From: Branchiostoma floridae
Lineage: Eukaryota; Chordata; Leptocardii; Amphioxiformes; Branchiostomatidae
Direction of reading: 5' to 3'
DNA length: 55,352 bases
Assembly (NCBI RefSeq): GCF_000003815.2
Contig: NC_049989.1
Location: 3,064,173 to 3,119,524, forward strand
Below the pieces are notes generated by a model that ran no database searches, was not told where the DNA came from, and saw only the letters and a list, made by a program, of their open reading frames with translations. Shown here piece after piece: positions 35,873-46,725 of the stretch. Every line of letters starts with the position of its first letter. Position 1 is the first letter of the stretch. The translations under genes and the position numbers were made by a program.

Positions 35873-37365
35873 ATGTACACCGTCACATACGACTCCACGA
35901 CCATGCCTCGGCCGACCAGCCTGCCGCTGACGCCGTTGAGTGTTCGGCCGAGATCGTGTTCTCAAGCGAGGATAAAACCGTCCAAAAGGTTGATTCTCAA
36001 CGTCGGCGGGACGCACTACGAGGTATCGAAGAGTCTCGTCGACATGTATCCGGATACGCTGTTGGGAAGTATGGAGAAGGAATGTTCTACGACGACAATC
36101 GTAAGGAGTACGTCTTTGACCGCGATCCGGATATCTTCCGTCACATCCTCAACTACTACCGGACGGGGACGCTGCACTATCCGGAAAACGAAGGACTTGT
36201 GAAGTACGAAGAGGAGTTGTCCTTCTTCGGCATTGACAACGGGGACCTGGAGGAGATGCTCGGGCCGTGTTGTCGAGAGGCCTACTTCGATAAGAAGGAA
36301 ACGCTGATAAAAGTTAACGCCCAGACGGACGGTGATCGCCCTTCAGATGAAGACAGGACACTGAGGGAACGTATGTGGCAGTCTATTGAAAACCCCGGAA
36401 AGGACGCATGTGGAACGTCATTCTTCTACGTCATGCTGTTTTTCATCACGGTATCTATAGCGTCGAATGTATTAGAGACGATATACTGCAGGGGCGTAGA
36501 TAGGGAGGAATGGATGTACTGTGGAGATCGGTATCCCAAATCTTTTTATGTTGTGGAGTCCGCCTGTGCCATACTGTTCACGTTAGAGTACTTCATACGG
36601 TTCTATGCCACCCCGGAGCGCTGGTTTTTCGTCAAAAGCCCCATGAGTATCATTGACATCCTGTCTATTCTGCCTTTCTACATCGCCCTCATGATGCCAA
36701 AGGACAGCGAAATGAACGGAGTCTTCGTCACCCTTCGAGTCTTTCGAGTGTTTCGTGTCTTCAAGTTGACGAGATCGTCCACAAACCTACAGCTCCTTGG
36801 CTACACCTTGAGGTCGTGCGTTCGAGACTTGAGTTTCCTTCTCTTCGCACTCTTCATGACGGTGATCGTGTTCTCTACGATCATCTTCTACGCGGAGAGG
36901 GGCGCTCCGGCCAGCCACTTCACGTCCATCCCCGCCACGTCCTGGTACATCATCGTGACCATGACCACGCTCGGGTACGGGGACATGGTGGCGCGGACTA
37001 CCTTCGGGAAGGTGGTGACGGCCTTCTGTTGCCTCAGCTCCGTGGTCCTCCTGACTCTCCCCGTAACTGTCATTGTCTCCAACTTCAACAACTTGTACCG
37101 CCCGGAAAGACTCAAGAGCAAGTTCACGGCCGTCCCTGCGATACGAAGGCGCATCACCAAGACTCCCCACGACTCTGACATGTTTGAATCGCAACACCGG
37201 CATCTTCTACAGTCATTGGATCAAGTGAGAGACAGAGATTTGGGCGGGGTTTCCTTTATATATGGCCGCAGAAGTGATGACCAAAGCGGTATTGAGATAC
37301 TGAACGCTCAGTCAGACAGTGAAAGTGATGATTACGGTGATGAAAGTAAAAGTTTGAAGCTCTAA
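35873..37365 (+). CDS. Shal/Kv4-like (KCND-type) voltage-gated K+ channel alpha subunit, single exon, with a 1-nt frameshift
   Basis: This encodes a six-transmembrane potassium channel subunit of the plasma membrane, about 497 residues allowing for the frameshift. The start at 35873 is the first ATG after an in-frame TAA (35807) and has A at -3. Numbering over both frames: T1 about 38-145 (LILNVGGTHYEV, YPDTLLGS, FDRDPDIFRHILNYYRTG), S1 about 184-204, S4 about 287-301 with R/R/R/K/R every third residue (RVFRVFRVFKLTR), pore TMTTLGYGD at 363-371, and S6 about 380-404. FVTLRVFRVFR, LGYTLRSC, FYAERG, FTSIPA and VIVSNF are closest to Kv4. Oddities: one base is missing at 36080-36083 (GAATG where GAAATG would keep frame); Gly replaces the HX5C cysteine of T1; the S6 glycine is Ser390; PVP is PVT (397-399); the filter-flanking Pro is Ala. 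The Kv4 KChIP-binding N-terminus is absent. The acidic Ser-rich tail ends ESKSLKL. It could be a modulatory subunit, a young pseudogene, or intact with a sequencing error. Confidence 0.9.
36079..36084 (+). other. Frameshift site inside the T1 domain
   Basis: The upstream frame reads ...GSMEKE and would then run into CSTTTIV and stop at 36202. The downstream frame supplies MFYDDNRKEYVFDRDPD. GAA (36080-36082) and ATG (36082-36084) share one A, so a single base is missing relative to an uninterrupted channel. Confidence 0.88.
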
Positions 37366-37679
37366 TTTACATCACATATAAACATCTGTGCAAAAACTGT
37401 ATTGAATCTAAGTTTCCCTTTTCAATAATCACAATGTACGGATATAAAGTTTGCCTGGAGAGTGTACATGTTATACATGTGTACGACACAGATATAATTT
37501 ATACGGAATTTAGATGGTATATTTTAATCAGTCGTTATTGCTACATATCATATCGGGCATAATAATGTGTGTAAACGGTAAATTTGTTAAGAATGTTTAT
37601 TCTGAGGTGATTTTGATCACTTTCAATGATATATTTTAGTTTGACGTCATTATCAAGATCATATTGAGTAGCTGGGTGC

Positions 37680-37753
37680 CATCCAAATACTACCGGGCCC
37701 GCCCTGAAAAAAAATCAAAACTATTTCAGGGCTGGCCCGGTAGTACTCGGATG
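37680..37753 (+). repeat. 30-bp stem hairpin in the presumed channel 3' UTR
   Basis: The arms 37680-37709 and 37724-37753 pair at 27 of 30 positions around a 14-base A-rich loop. The stem includes ACTACCGGGCC and GCCCTGAAA. It lies between the stop codon (37365) and the AATAAA at 37843, so it would be transcribed if that signal is used. Confidence 0.85.
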
Positions 37754-37842
37754 TCATTCTGATATGGATCAGTTAATTTGAATGATATTCAAGATTTCCG
37801 TCACTGTAACTTACGTTTTATTGTGGAAGAAAAGCGGTTCTG

Positions 37843-37848
37843 AATAAA
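37843..37848 (+). terminator. Candidate polyadenylation signal AATAAA for the channel gene
   Basis: This is the first good AATAAA downstream of the stop codon, about 480 bases after it. Assigned by position and consensus only. Confidence 0.45.
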
Positions 37849-37859
37849 GCAATATCAAT

Positions 37860-38178
37860 GACGCACTTCGTATGAGTTTACACTGTTTGAGTGCGAATTT
37901 CCGTCTTTGGAGGCGACTTGAAAAGTTTTCTTGCATTTCTAAACCGACAGCTGGAGAAAGCGATAGTCGTACTTCAAGCTCCTTCGAATCATAGTCACGC
38001 CAGACGTCTTCGATTTATGTCTTGGCAGTGCAAAGGAAGTCGAACGTGATAAGACGTAAAGGAAACCTTGCTCCTTCTCTAGAAGTCACACTGCCGTAAA
38101 GATGGATAGAGAAACCGGCGGGTTGAGGCGGCTCCAAGGCCGCATCGATCCTTTTAAGTGCAGAACCGCCTGTACTCG
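37860..38178. other. Intergenic, nothing recognised
   Basis: No gene or repeat recognised before the MITE at 38179. Confidence 0.4.
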
Positions 38179-38451
38179 ACATGGTATCTCACTATGCACT
38201 TGGGGCACCGGTGTGGCACTGCGTGGCTCTTGTGGCACTGCGGGGCTCGTTCACTGCGACACTGTACTGTTGTGTTATTTTCTTCAATTTTGTATAATCT
38301 AGATATTACGTAATACGAAAAAGCATGAGTTAGAAGACTACTAAATTAAAGAAATGTAAGAAAATTCGTTCTTTATCATTGTCATTCTTTGAGTATCTTT
38401 CGAACCGCGCAGTGCCGCACCGGTACCCCAAGCGCAGTGAGATATCACCTT
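38179..38451. mobile_element. MITE, copy 2 of the 32907-33149 family
   Basis: Inverted ends GGTATCTCACTATGCACTTG and the complement GCGCAGTGAGATATCACCTT. The interior shares TGTTGTGTTATTTTCTTC, GTTAGAAGACTACTAAA and GAGTATCTTTCGAACC with copy 1. It is longer than copy 1 because of an internal partial duplication (GTGGCACTGCG/GTGGCACTGCGG). Confidence 0.85.
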
Positions 38452-38650
38452 AGGCGTACGTCACATTTCCAAACCTGGGCAGGGCCGGGATGTTTTAAGA
38501 AACGAGAAAATAAAATGTATACCTAGAAGTATACACAAATCATGCCATGAATCTTCTTCGACATTTTGCGTATTTTGATGTATTTTTATGTCATTCTTTT
38601 CGCGCCCGAAAGCTGCCCGGTCGGGTCCCGGTTTGGAAAGGTGACCTAAG
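38450..38650. mobile_element. Second MITE with TTTCCAAACC inverted ends
   Basis: The left end, TCACATTTCCAAACCTGGGC, and the right end, in complement TCACCTTTCCAAACCGGGAC, are inverted repeats of about 30 bases around an AT-rich middle. It abuts the previous MITE with no spacer. No ORF. Confidence 0.7.
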
Positions 38651-39059
38651 TCTTAGGGATTCAGAGTGACTTGTGGTTTTACACTTCTAGACGTGGGAGT
38701 ACTTTGGCCAAGAGGCTTCCACTCTTCGTGTCAACAGTCATAGTACGGTCATGGTTGATGCGTTCTTGAACCTCACCTGAAGTTACTCTAAAGCCAGGTG
38801 ACGGATAAATGCAGTGCCGCTTCTGATTCGTCTTATCGTGTCCAAGCCTGCGCCGTAAGAAACCTTGTAAAAGTGGGAGACTGACATGATCATGACAGAA
38901 AATCGAAGACGTTCGGTGTCAGACTATCGCTTCCCCCAGCTGCTGTTGCAGGAAGCTTTTGAACTGGTCTCTCGGCTTGATCCAAAGCGCTGTGTCACCC
39001 AGAAATAGAGCCAGAACCAGAATAAATCTATCATTCACAGGAACTCGGGAATTTTCCCA

Positions 39060-39200
39060 GTAGATCGATTGGTAGCAACCTCCAAATTGAGATCCTGTTT
39101 TCAATTAGTTGGTAACTGGGACATCTTGGCGTGGCCATGGTAAAATGGCATTCTAGTGTTGGAGGAGGCGCCTCGAGCACGTTAAAAAAAGATATACCCT
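39060..39200 (+). mobile_element. tRNA-derived SINE, family 1 (fragment)
   Basis: TAGATCGATTGGTAGCAACC, TTGAGATCCTGTTTTCAAT and GTTGGTAACTGGGAC parallel the head of the 7264 and 32.6-kb copies. It is followed by AAAATGGCATTCTAGTG and CACGTTAAA. Confidence 0.45.
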
Positions 39201-39242
39201 GCTATATGAAAAAGCGAGGAAACTTGCTGGCACTACAAGGGT

Positions 39243-39285
39243 CCGAACGTACGAACGAACGAACGAACGAAAGAACGAATGAACA
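39243..39285. repeat. (CGAA)n microsatellite
   Basis: Short run of CGAA units with interruptions (AAGAACGAATGAAC). Confidence 0.9.
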
Positions 39286-39289
39286 CAGA

Positions 39290-42200
39290 CGCTCTACCTA
39301 CTGATATTTATGAAACATGTTAAACACTTTTGACAGTCGGTGTGCATTTAACTCTGATAGATAGCACCAATTAGCCCATGAGTAACTTTAATCAAACACA
39401 CCTTAAGTCACCCAAACCCATCAATTTGCCCAGTAGACATCCTATCCGTACTTCCGTTTGATGTACAAACAAATCAACTGAGTGTTGACGACAAAGACAG
39501 ATCGATAGTGATGGAAGAGCCTTCCGCCCGGCAGATGCTGCGGTGAGATTCATTGGACACGCTTGATGGGTCGATGATCATAAGAAACAAAGTGTGAATC
39601 AAAGGAAGTGGTACATCAATACAAACACTTTAGGGCAAGGCATGTAAATGTTGTGGATGACATCCTCTTCGGACTGCAAAACTACTGATTTCTCGTCATG
39701 TTGACCATCTCCATAGAAGAAAAAAGTCTTTTTTTTTAATGAGGCGAAAATTAATGAGTCAAATGCCTGTGTCCTAGTTGTGCTCATCAATTAACCCAAC
39801 TAGTACCTCGCTAAATAATGTCATACAAGTAAACCACTGAAATCAATACAAATAATCTATTTAAGCCTAGAAACAAAGCAAAGTAAGACAGGTGTAAGGG
39901 GTTGCTGACCCCATGTAAGTGGAGGAATGTAAGATCTTGATGAGATGCGAAAATAGGAGAAAATATATCTGCATCAGTATATAATCGGTACACCAAGATG
40001 TCTATATTCTGCAGATTTCTGTGCCGTATATATATATATATATATATATATATGTTACGCCAAGTCTTCCACCTTATGTACACATCGTCGATATTCAACC
40101 CCTGTCATGCCATGCCCATGCCAGGAGTTGAGAGTATGGCATACTTCTTTGAAGTTTGCTTTTAAATGACTACTCTAGATATATGTCCATTAACACTTTG
40201 CCTTTGCTAGCTTTTATGAGCATGATTAAAGGCTGTATTTTGGGAAAAGTGTTCACGCTGTCTTCCGAGTAGGCTGTTGAGACAATCTTCTCCTCTCAAG
40301 TTAACATCAAAAGTTCATATTCCAACCATATCGTGCCGCATTAATTGGTGAGACCTCCGTGTTTAATAAATAATACTTTAACTTGGGGGGGGGGCTGATC
40401 TGGGGACATACGAGTGATTCTTATTTGTTGAAGAAAGTATTTTCTGGATACTCAAATTACATAGTGGTCATGTTTGATAGCTAATGCTTCAAAATTAGGA
40501 AAACTGGAGAGGCACAAATAATTTTGTGTTGTTGAAGAGGCATATTTATCTAACCAAACAAAGTATATTCTGGATACCCAAATTACATTGTGGTTATGTT
40601 TGACAAATAAAGCTTGATAATTAGAAATTTGGAGAAACACAAGTTGATTTTTCTTGTTGAGTCTAACCAGAATCATACTCAAATACCACATTGGAGCCCT
40701 ACCCGTGCTACTGTGTGAATGCATGCCGCGAGTTGTCCTGAAGTGCTTTCAAACTCAAAGTGACCTGACCATCTAAAAACGTCGATGGTTGCCCAAGGCT
40801 TAGCCAGATGAAACGAACAAAGAGAAGAACTTCTCCAGCTTGAAATGCATTTCCTTTACATTGCAAAAATGTGATGTATGTTTTAGTACATCATATGTCA
40901 GATTGGCAGCATATCACATAGCAAATACGCACAGTTATGGATAATGATATACGACCTTCCGAAGAAGTGTCTTTACAGCTTGAAGGAGTGTGCAGAAGTT
41001 ACACAATCTGCAATGTGAGCAGCAGTAAACTTTGATATCCAACAGTCGGGGGGGAACAAAGGCCATTCTGTCTGCCAACTCTAAAGAATACTCGGGAGAT
41101 TCTAAAGACCATCAAAGAACCATTATATTATCAATCATTCTCCCTTCCCGAGGACTCCATTCTCTGGAACTGCGAGCATAGATGCCATTTCGACTTTCTA
41201 TCTACCTGTGACAGTGTTGCGTGGATAAAGTGATTATCATCCCTGGCGAGGGCGTTTGGGAGGAGGAATTTAAGCGTGTTGAAAGCTTTTGCTTAGGGGA
41301 CTAGGGTTGAATGCGACGGAAATGAAAGGTCATTAGGACGGTATATGTGAACGTTCCACCTGTTTGGCTGACTGTTATTCACAGTCTATGTATAGCTACT
41401 GTGTGGGAACACCTTCTCGAGTTGAGCCAACGCTCAATGGTACGCATACTAACTTATTTTTCTCCTTTAAGTAAAGCGGGCTGCAACTTTAGAGAGCATC
41501 CATCATTGAAACATGCTGAGACCTCCAGTATGCTCAGCGAGAATATTAAAGGACTTTCAGAACTGCTGAATCGGGGCCGAATAGACGACATACAGCTAGC
41601 TTAAAAGGTTTTCAGCTGTGTACTTGAAGCCTTTCAAATACATGGAAGTGCCATGCTTTCGAAATGATAACTTGAAAGCTAACTATATTTAACCTGAGAG
41701 AGAGGCAAAGCACTCGGCTTCAACAAGATGGCGTCCAGGGCTGCGCAGGCAGAAAGCCTTTTTGCTTTTGCCTAACGGTAAACGTGCTCTTTACCAGTGG
41801 CATTTATTTAAATGCCAAAAATAATGGGCTCTTCTTTGATAGGGGATGGGAAAATGTATTGAGAGCACTATGTAAAGTACGATGCTTTATTCTAGAGCAT
41901 GGGTAACAAATTCGTCTAAAGTTTACAAACTTGACCAGCATGGTACCTCAGTTACAATGGGTTATCAGGCATTTACAGGAGTTGGTGTTACAATAGATAC
42001 AATCATGGTTTCTGTTGGCTGTTCGGTCAACGTTGCAATAGAATGTTGTCCGTTGCATACAGTATCTCTTTGACACAACATTTGGAATCCACAAATGGGA
42101 TATTATCCTAATATACGCGAACACGACCGTATACGATACGTTCAGTAGAAGTTTATTTCTCTTAGCATGAATATTAATGCTGAAGCTGTGACTGTGACTG

Positions 42201-42715
42201 TAGGCAGTCTATGACAGATGACGCTACTGCCGGGCTGGTAAGACCCTGGATCCGCTCAGGGATATGGCAAAGCTTTGGAGATTAGACGGCAGCTACAACA
42301 TGCAAAGGAGGTCCCTTTTAGCTGCTGTTGAATATCTCATGCTCGTACACACGTTACAAGTTTCTGAGGAATAAGTTCATATTGTTGTCACATTCCATTC
42401 CATAGACGTAATCACAATGCATTGTCTTCCAAACCGTTATATTAGCCTCAAAGAGTCTTGATCGAACAAAGAGCACGTTGTTTGCAGCGTGTTTACACCT
42501 AGGCATTAACTAGGCCCCTATAGATCCATCCCATCTCCCATTAAGGCAGTCTGCTATCCACAACAAACTATGTGACAGGTCATGTTGATGTATGAACGTA
42601 CTGGTAACACCTAGCTCAACTTGCAGAAATGCAAAACAAGAGACCCTCCATGCACCATGCCTGAGGTGGCCGATCATATAATATATTGCCATGTATTGCC
42701 TTCCCAGCGAAAATC
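39290..42715. other. Intergenic with simple repeats
   Basis: No gene recognised. Contains a (TA)n run at about 40025-40053, a poly-G run near 40384, and a diverged tandem duplication (next entry). Confidence 0.4.
40439..40690. repeat. Diverged tandem duplication, about 126-bp unit
   Basis: The blocks TTCTGGATACYCAAATTACA, GTGGTYATGTTTGA and GGAGARRCACAA occur twice, starting near 40442 and 40568. Confidence 0.75.
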
Positions 42716-42995
42716 ATGGTAGCGTTGTCGCTAGGCGTAACGGTAGAATGTTTGGTCCGGAAAGTCAAGGGTTTGAATTCCCTGACATGCTCCGACGTTG
42801 TGCCCTGAGCAAGGCAATTTGCACTAATTTCTTTACTTCACTAACTTAAGGGTAAATATATTTCACTAACTTAAGGGTAAATATACTTCGTCAATAGGGG
42901 CGTCTCTCGAATATTACTTTAAATGGAGGTATTGTGTATGAGAAGAGCCACACCTGAAGCATGTTAAAGAACCCAACACACTTATCAATAACATT
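42716..42995 (+). mobile_element. tRNA-derived SINE, family 2 (best head)
   Basis: A-box-like CTAGGCGTAACGGTAGAATG and B-box-like GGGTTTGAATTCCC are followed by CCCTGACATGCTCCGACG and TTGTGCCCTGAGCAAGGC, then ATTTCTTTACTTCACTAAC. A 26-base direct duplication (CACTAACTTAAGGGTAAATA) lies inside at 42838-42890. Confidence 0.7.
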
Positions 42996-45900
42996 CACTT
43001 TTCTTTCTGGTGCGAGTGGATCAATCAAGTTTGTCCAGATTTGCACCTGTACTGTTCGGTACAACCCCTGTGTGTTACACCATGAGTCGATTTACCAGCT
43101 ATGCAATGCAAACTCAAACAACAAAGAAACGAACAACATTTCATTATAAATTCTGGAACTTTTTATCGCCTTTCCAAAGTCGGGGAGCCAGACAAACCTT
43201 TCGCTGGTTCTGAAAACTTTTCATTCTATCTAAATTTAGATCTATTCGATCGCTGAAAATACCGATCTAGCGGTAGACACTTGACGTAACGTTGCGCAAT
43301 GAGGTGTCCCCTTTTCACAATTTTACTTCGTCAGGAGATCTCGACAAAGAGGTAAATAAAACCATTGGGAACTTATTAAAACAAGATACGCTGATTTCAT
43401 TAAAACGAAAGCTAACACCACGGAACCGGGAATAATCAATGACACTCGCTTCTGACGCCAGAAGAATCAATCAATTACCTTCCCGTTTTATTGGCTTCTT
43501 AGGGACGAGGAGGAAGCTCGTCAAAATGTTCCCTGTCGCTGGCAATACCGTTCTAGACACCTCATGTCAGAAACGTGTCTGTGACTAAGCATGCTTAATG
43601 AGTCGAGCCCCTGAGAGGTAATCAAGTCGAAATGACTTCTAATCGGGCCGATGATTATGGGCTCCGCTGGGATCAATCCTAGGCTTCACGTCTGGGTGTG
43701 TTCTGGCAGCATCAATATTTGTTAACTGAAATATGTCTGGCATTTCATTAGGTAAGGCCGATATATGATATGTAGTTTAAAAGATTTTTTAACATATGGC
43801 ACCAAGACCTTGTACACCTGCGTCAAAGGTTTGCTTCTTTGCCTTTAAATTTGCATCAAAATGGAGTAAGAAAAATCATCCCGAAGACGCCGTCTGGCTG
43901 ATGTGTGATTGTCCTTTAATACTTAGCTTAAACTACCAATCTAGCTCAATGTTTCCCTGTTGTTGTTTTTTGTTTTGTTTTTTGCTTCTTTGTTTGTTTT
44001 TCAGAACAAAAATATGCATTCCTGTTGATTTTTTTTCTCGCTCGATGCTACCACTGCGGTGAAGGGATTTCTGACACCATTACCTCCACATACCCGTGCC
44101 TTCCATTAGTCTTCTATTGTCCCACTCGGTAACACATGGCCATCATCTTTCGAACCAGTTACACGTGCCTTGGTACTGACATCAAACTGCTGACTACAAA
44201 CACTGTCAGGGAGTAATGTATGGGCTCTTGTATAGATACTAAAACTACCCGGCCCTTTGGCAAAGACGTGCTCGACGTCGTTATAATCCATCACTAGATA
44301 CATCGATTTCTAAAGTGGGTTCTTCCAACGTTGGATTATGTGTAATAGGCTTACTGTTATGCCCGTTGGTCCATCCGTATTGATCTGACGTTATAGTTGT
44401 TACAGCACATGTGGGAAAGCATTCATCATGCCGCGCGGCGGCGTTTGGATACTGGTGGAGCCGAGGAGTCTATGACCCACTTTCTTCCTGTCAGAAAGCT
44501 ATGGGAGGGGTGACCCCAGTATATGGTCGGTATTCTCTTTTAAAAGTCACTTTCCTCTGCGACCTAGTTCCTCAATAGGATTTGGGTAAGCCTTGACTTC
44601 ATAATTGGAATGCCCTGTAGAATGTTAAAGTGTGACTGAAAACACAAGAAAGCACACAAGGCGTAAAATCGGTCGATCGTCGCCATAGTAACGGGGTTAA
44701 TGTTCCTGTCAATGCGTATAAAGTTCGAAACTTCTGTCCTGGGACTATCATAAACTTTATAACGCTCACGGTGGCGGCCATTCGTGGGTAGCATCGTATC
44801 CCAACAATCATCGAAGCTGTCACTACAATAAATAATTATTTCAAAATACATAAAACGCATTTTGTTTGATTTATTTGGATCTTGATTAGTGATAACGTTA
44901 TATATCGTTCCACTATTCTCCATGGAGTCCGCTGCTGTGTGTTCCTTGAACATATCTTTAGTTTATCGTAAGTTTTTATAGTGTTTTTTATCTGGCATGC
45001 ATGTGCTACGTTGCGCGATCTGCCAAATCTTTGGTTGCGCAGCGGTTGATCAGCAGTCGCAATCTCTTGTACGTCAGCCTCGAAAATATGCATAGATGAC
45101 GGGATTAGTTAAATCAAGCCCAGTCCACATTTCTTTGATGTTTACATGCATTGAACATTTCAGTTTCTACAGGAGCCAAATTGTTCTTCTTTAAATGTGC
45201 CCGTACGAGTAACTCTCAAAAAATATGATTTCAAGTTCAGTGTAACCTGAAGGCTTCCTCCTGAGCACAAGAGCTATCTACCACAATAATTTCGGCACCG
45301 TACCATCTTAAGATTATGAGATCCAAAACCAGATGTACCACTGAAGTACCGCTGAGCATGACGCATTGATCTTATCAAAGTCTCAAGAAGACCTACCTCA
45401 TACCAAATATCAAACACATGCCCAAGAACGCAGCCGCCAAGCTACAAACTTATTCCATTCTACATGCACATGAATAATTGGACAAAGAATATGCACAAGA
45501 TATCCGACTTCATAGTCAAGTGGATAAAACTGAGTGATTACCAGATCAGACGGTGTATAGCACATGTTCAAAAGTGGTATAAAACACGGTGTATAAAACT
45601 AACCACTATGACATTCTACATGTCATGTCACTGCCAGTCATCTGGTGAAGGCCGTGTACTAACACAGCTTCGGGATCCTCCTCTGTTGACTCCGTTATCA
45701 GTAATTATTACTATAGCTACTACTTCACCATGGCGGGTTTAGCGTAATACCTTTAATGTACAATTATATGATTATCGTAAATGCCATGTGAATAGCATTT
45801 TATTCAGAGAGATATAATTATTAAATACATACATATGTTGCAAATCTATAGCTTTGAATGAAAAAAATGACCTTTAACAAAATGACATTCATACGACATT

Positions 45901-46304
45901 CCTAACGCCATGAATTTTGGGATCTCGAGCGACAAGCTTTTAGGCCAGTGCCACTTCGCAACACACTACAGTGACTGCTCCCTTCAAAACACACATCTTA
46001 TGGACATCCGGAGGACAGCGTAAGTAGGCTGCTTTCGACACCGCTGAGCTTTTAGAAGCACTTATATTAACATGAAGTGCCAGCCATAAATGGCTCTTTA
46101 CTGGCAAATATATCACATGATGTTATTAAAAACCCATGAAGGACGGTTGAAAGATACTCCTTCATAGTGCTGGATTACGGCACTTTCAACATATTATCCA
46201 CCCCCTAACTCTGGAACATTTAATGGGCCCCGGTTTCATGTAACTTTTACGCTTAAGTGATGTGTTTATATCAATCAGACTCTGGCTTATACCTGCTACA
46301 AAGG
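42996..46304. other. Intergenic, nothing confidently recognised
   Basis: Several frames (for example 44564-44953 on the - strand, 129 codons) have no family motif. The segment 43290-43700 has a cluster of homeodomain-like ATCAATCAATTA, TAATC and TTAATGAG motifs and is unlike the repeat-rich surroundings. It might be a regulatory element. Confidence 0.35.
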
Positions 46305-46500
46305 CGAAATTTTCGCGGTGGTTTTATTTTCTCGGTTTTCGCGATGGTTTCCTCACTGCGAACTTATAAAACCATCACGGACATTTTTGTTCTGCATTTC
46401 GGTCTGTTCAACCCGCGGCGCTAACACTAAGTTACATTTTCTTCCTACAGCCAAATTAAGTTCCCGCGAACATTTCCTCTATTACAATATATTTGCGGCG
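46305..46500. repeat. TTTCGCGG-containing repeat
   Basis: Contains TTTTCGCGGTGGTTTTATTT, CGGTTTTCGCGATGG and, 130 bases on, CCCGCGAACATTT. This spaced CGCG pattern looks like a dispersed element of invertebrate genomes. The boundaries and class are not certain. Confidence 0.35.
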
Positions 46501-46704
46501 AATTGTAAGATAGTAGATACGAGTCTTTTTTCTTTTTTTTATTACAGGAAATGTTACGAATTCATTCCACTTTGCCACATTGATTACGGAGAGGAGGTGG
46601 GTGGCCACGTCTTGTTGCACTACCAACTGCTTTCGCTAGATGTCAGTGTTGCACCGTTCAGTTGTGATCTTTGCATTCTGGGTAAAATCCGTGTGCTTAC
46701 ATCA

Positions 46705-46725
46705 TCACAACAATCATGGCCGACC
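46705..46725 (+). promoter_or_regulatory. RNF215 start-codon context with overlapping YY1-like motif
   Basis: The start codon sits in CAATCATGGCCGACC, with A at -3 and G at +4, a strong initiation context. It also matches a YY1-type AANATGGC core, which in many animal housekeeping genes lies at or just after the transcription start and overlaps the start codon. The promoter role is inferred. Confidence 0.4.

Noticed and set aside
42716-42790. Possible functional tRNA gene
   Set aside because: A/B-box-like motifs are present, but the sequence is shared with three other SINE copies and has no proper acceptor stem pairing.
44564-44953. 129-codon - strand frame with an overlapping frame vaguely like a membrane receptor
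   Set aside because: The resemblance is confined to a few hydrophobic residues. There is no family motif and no supporting splice sites.
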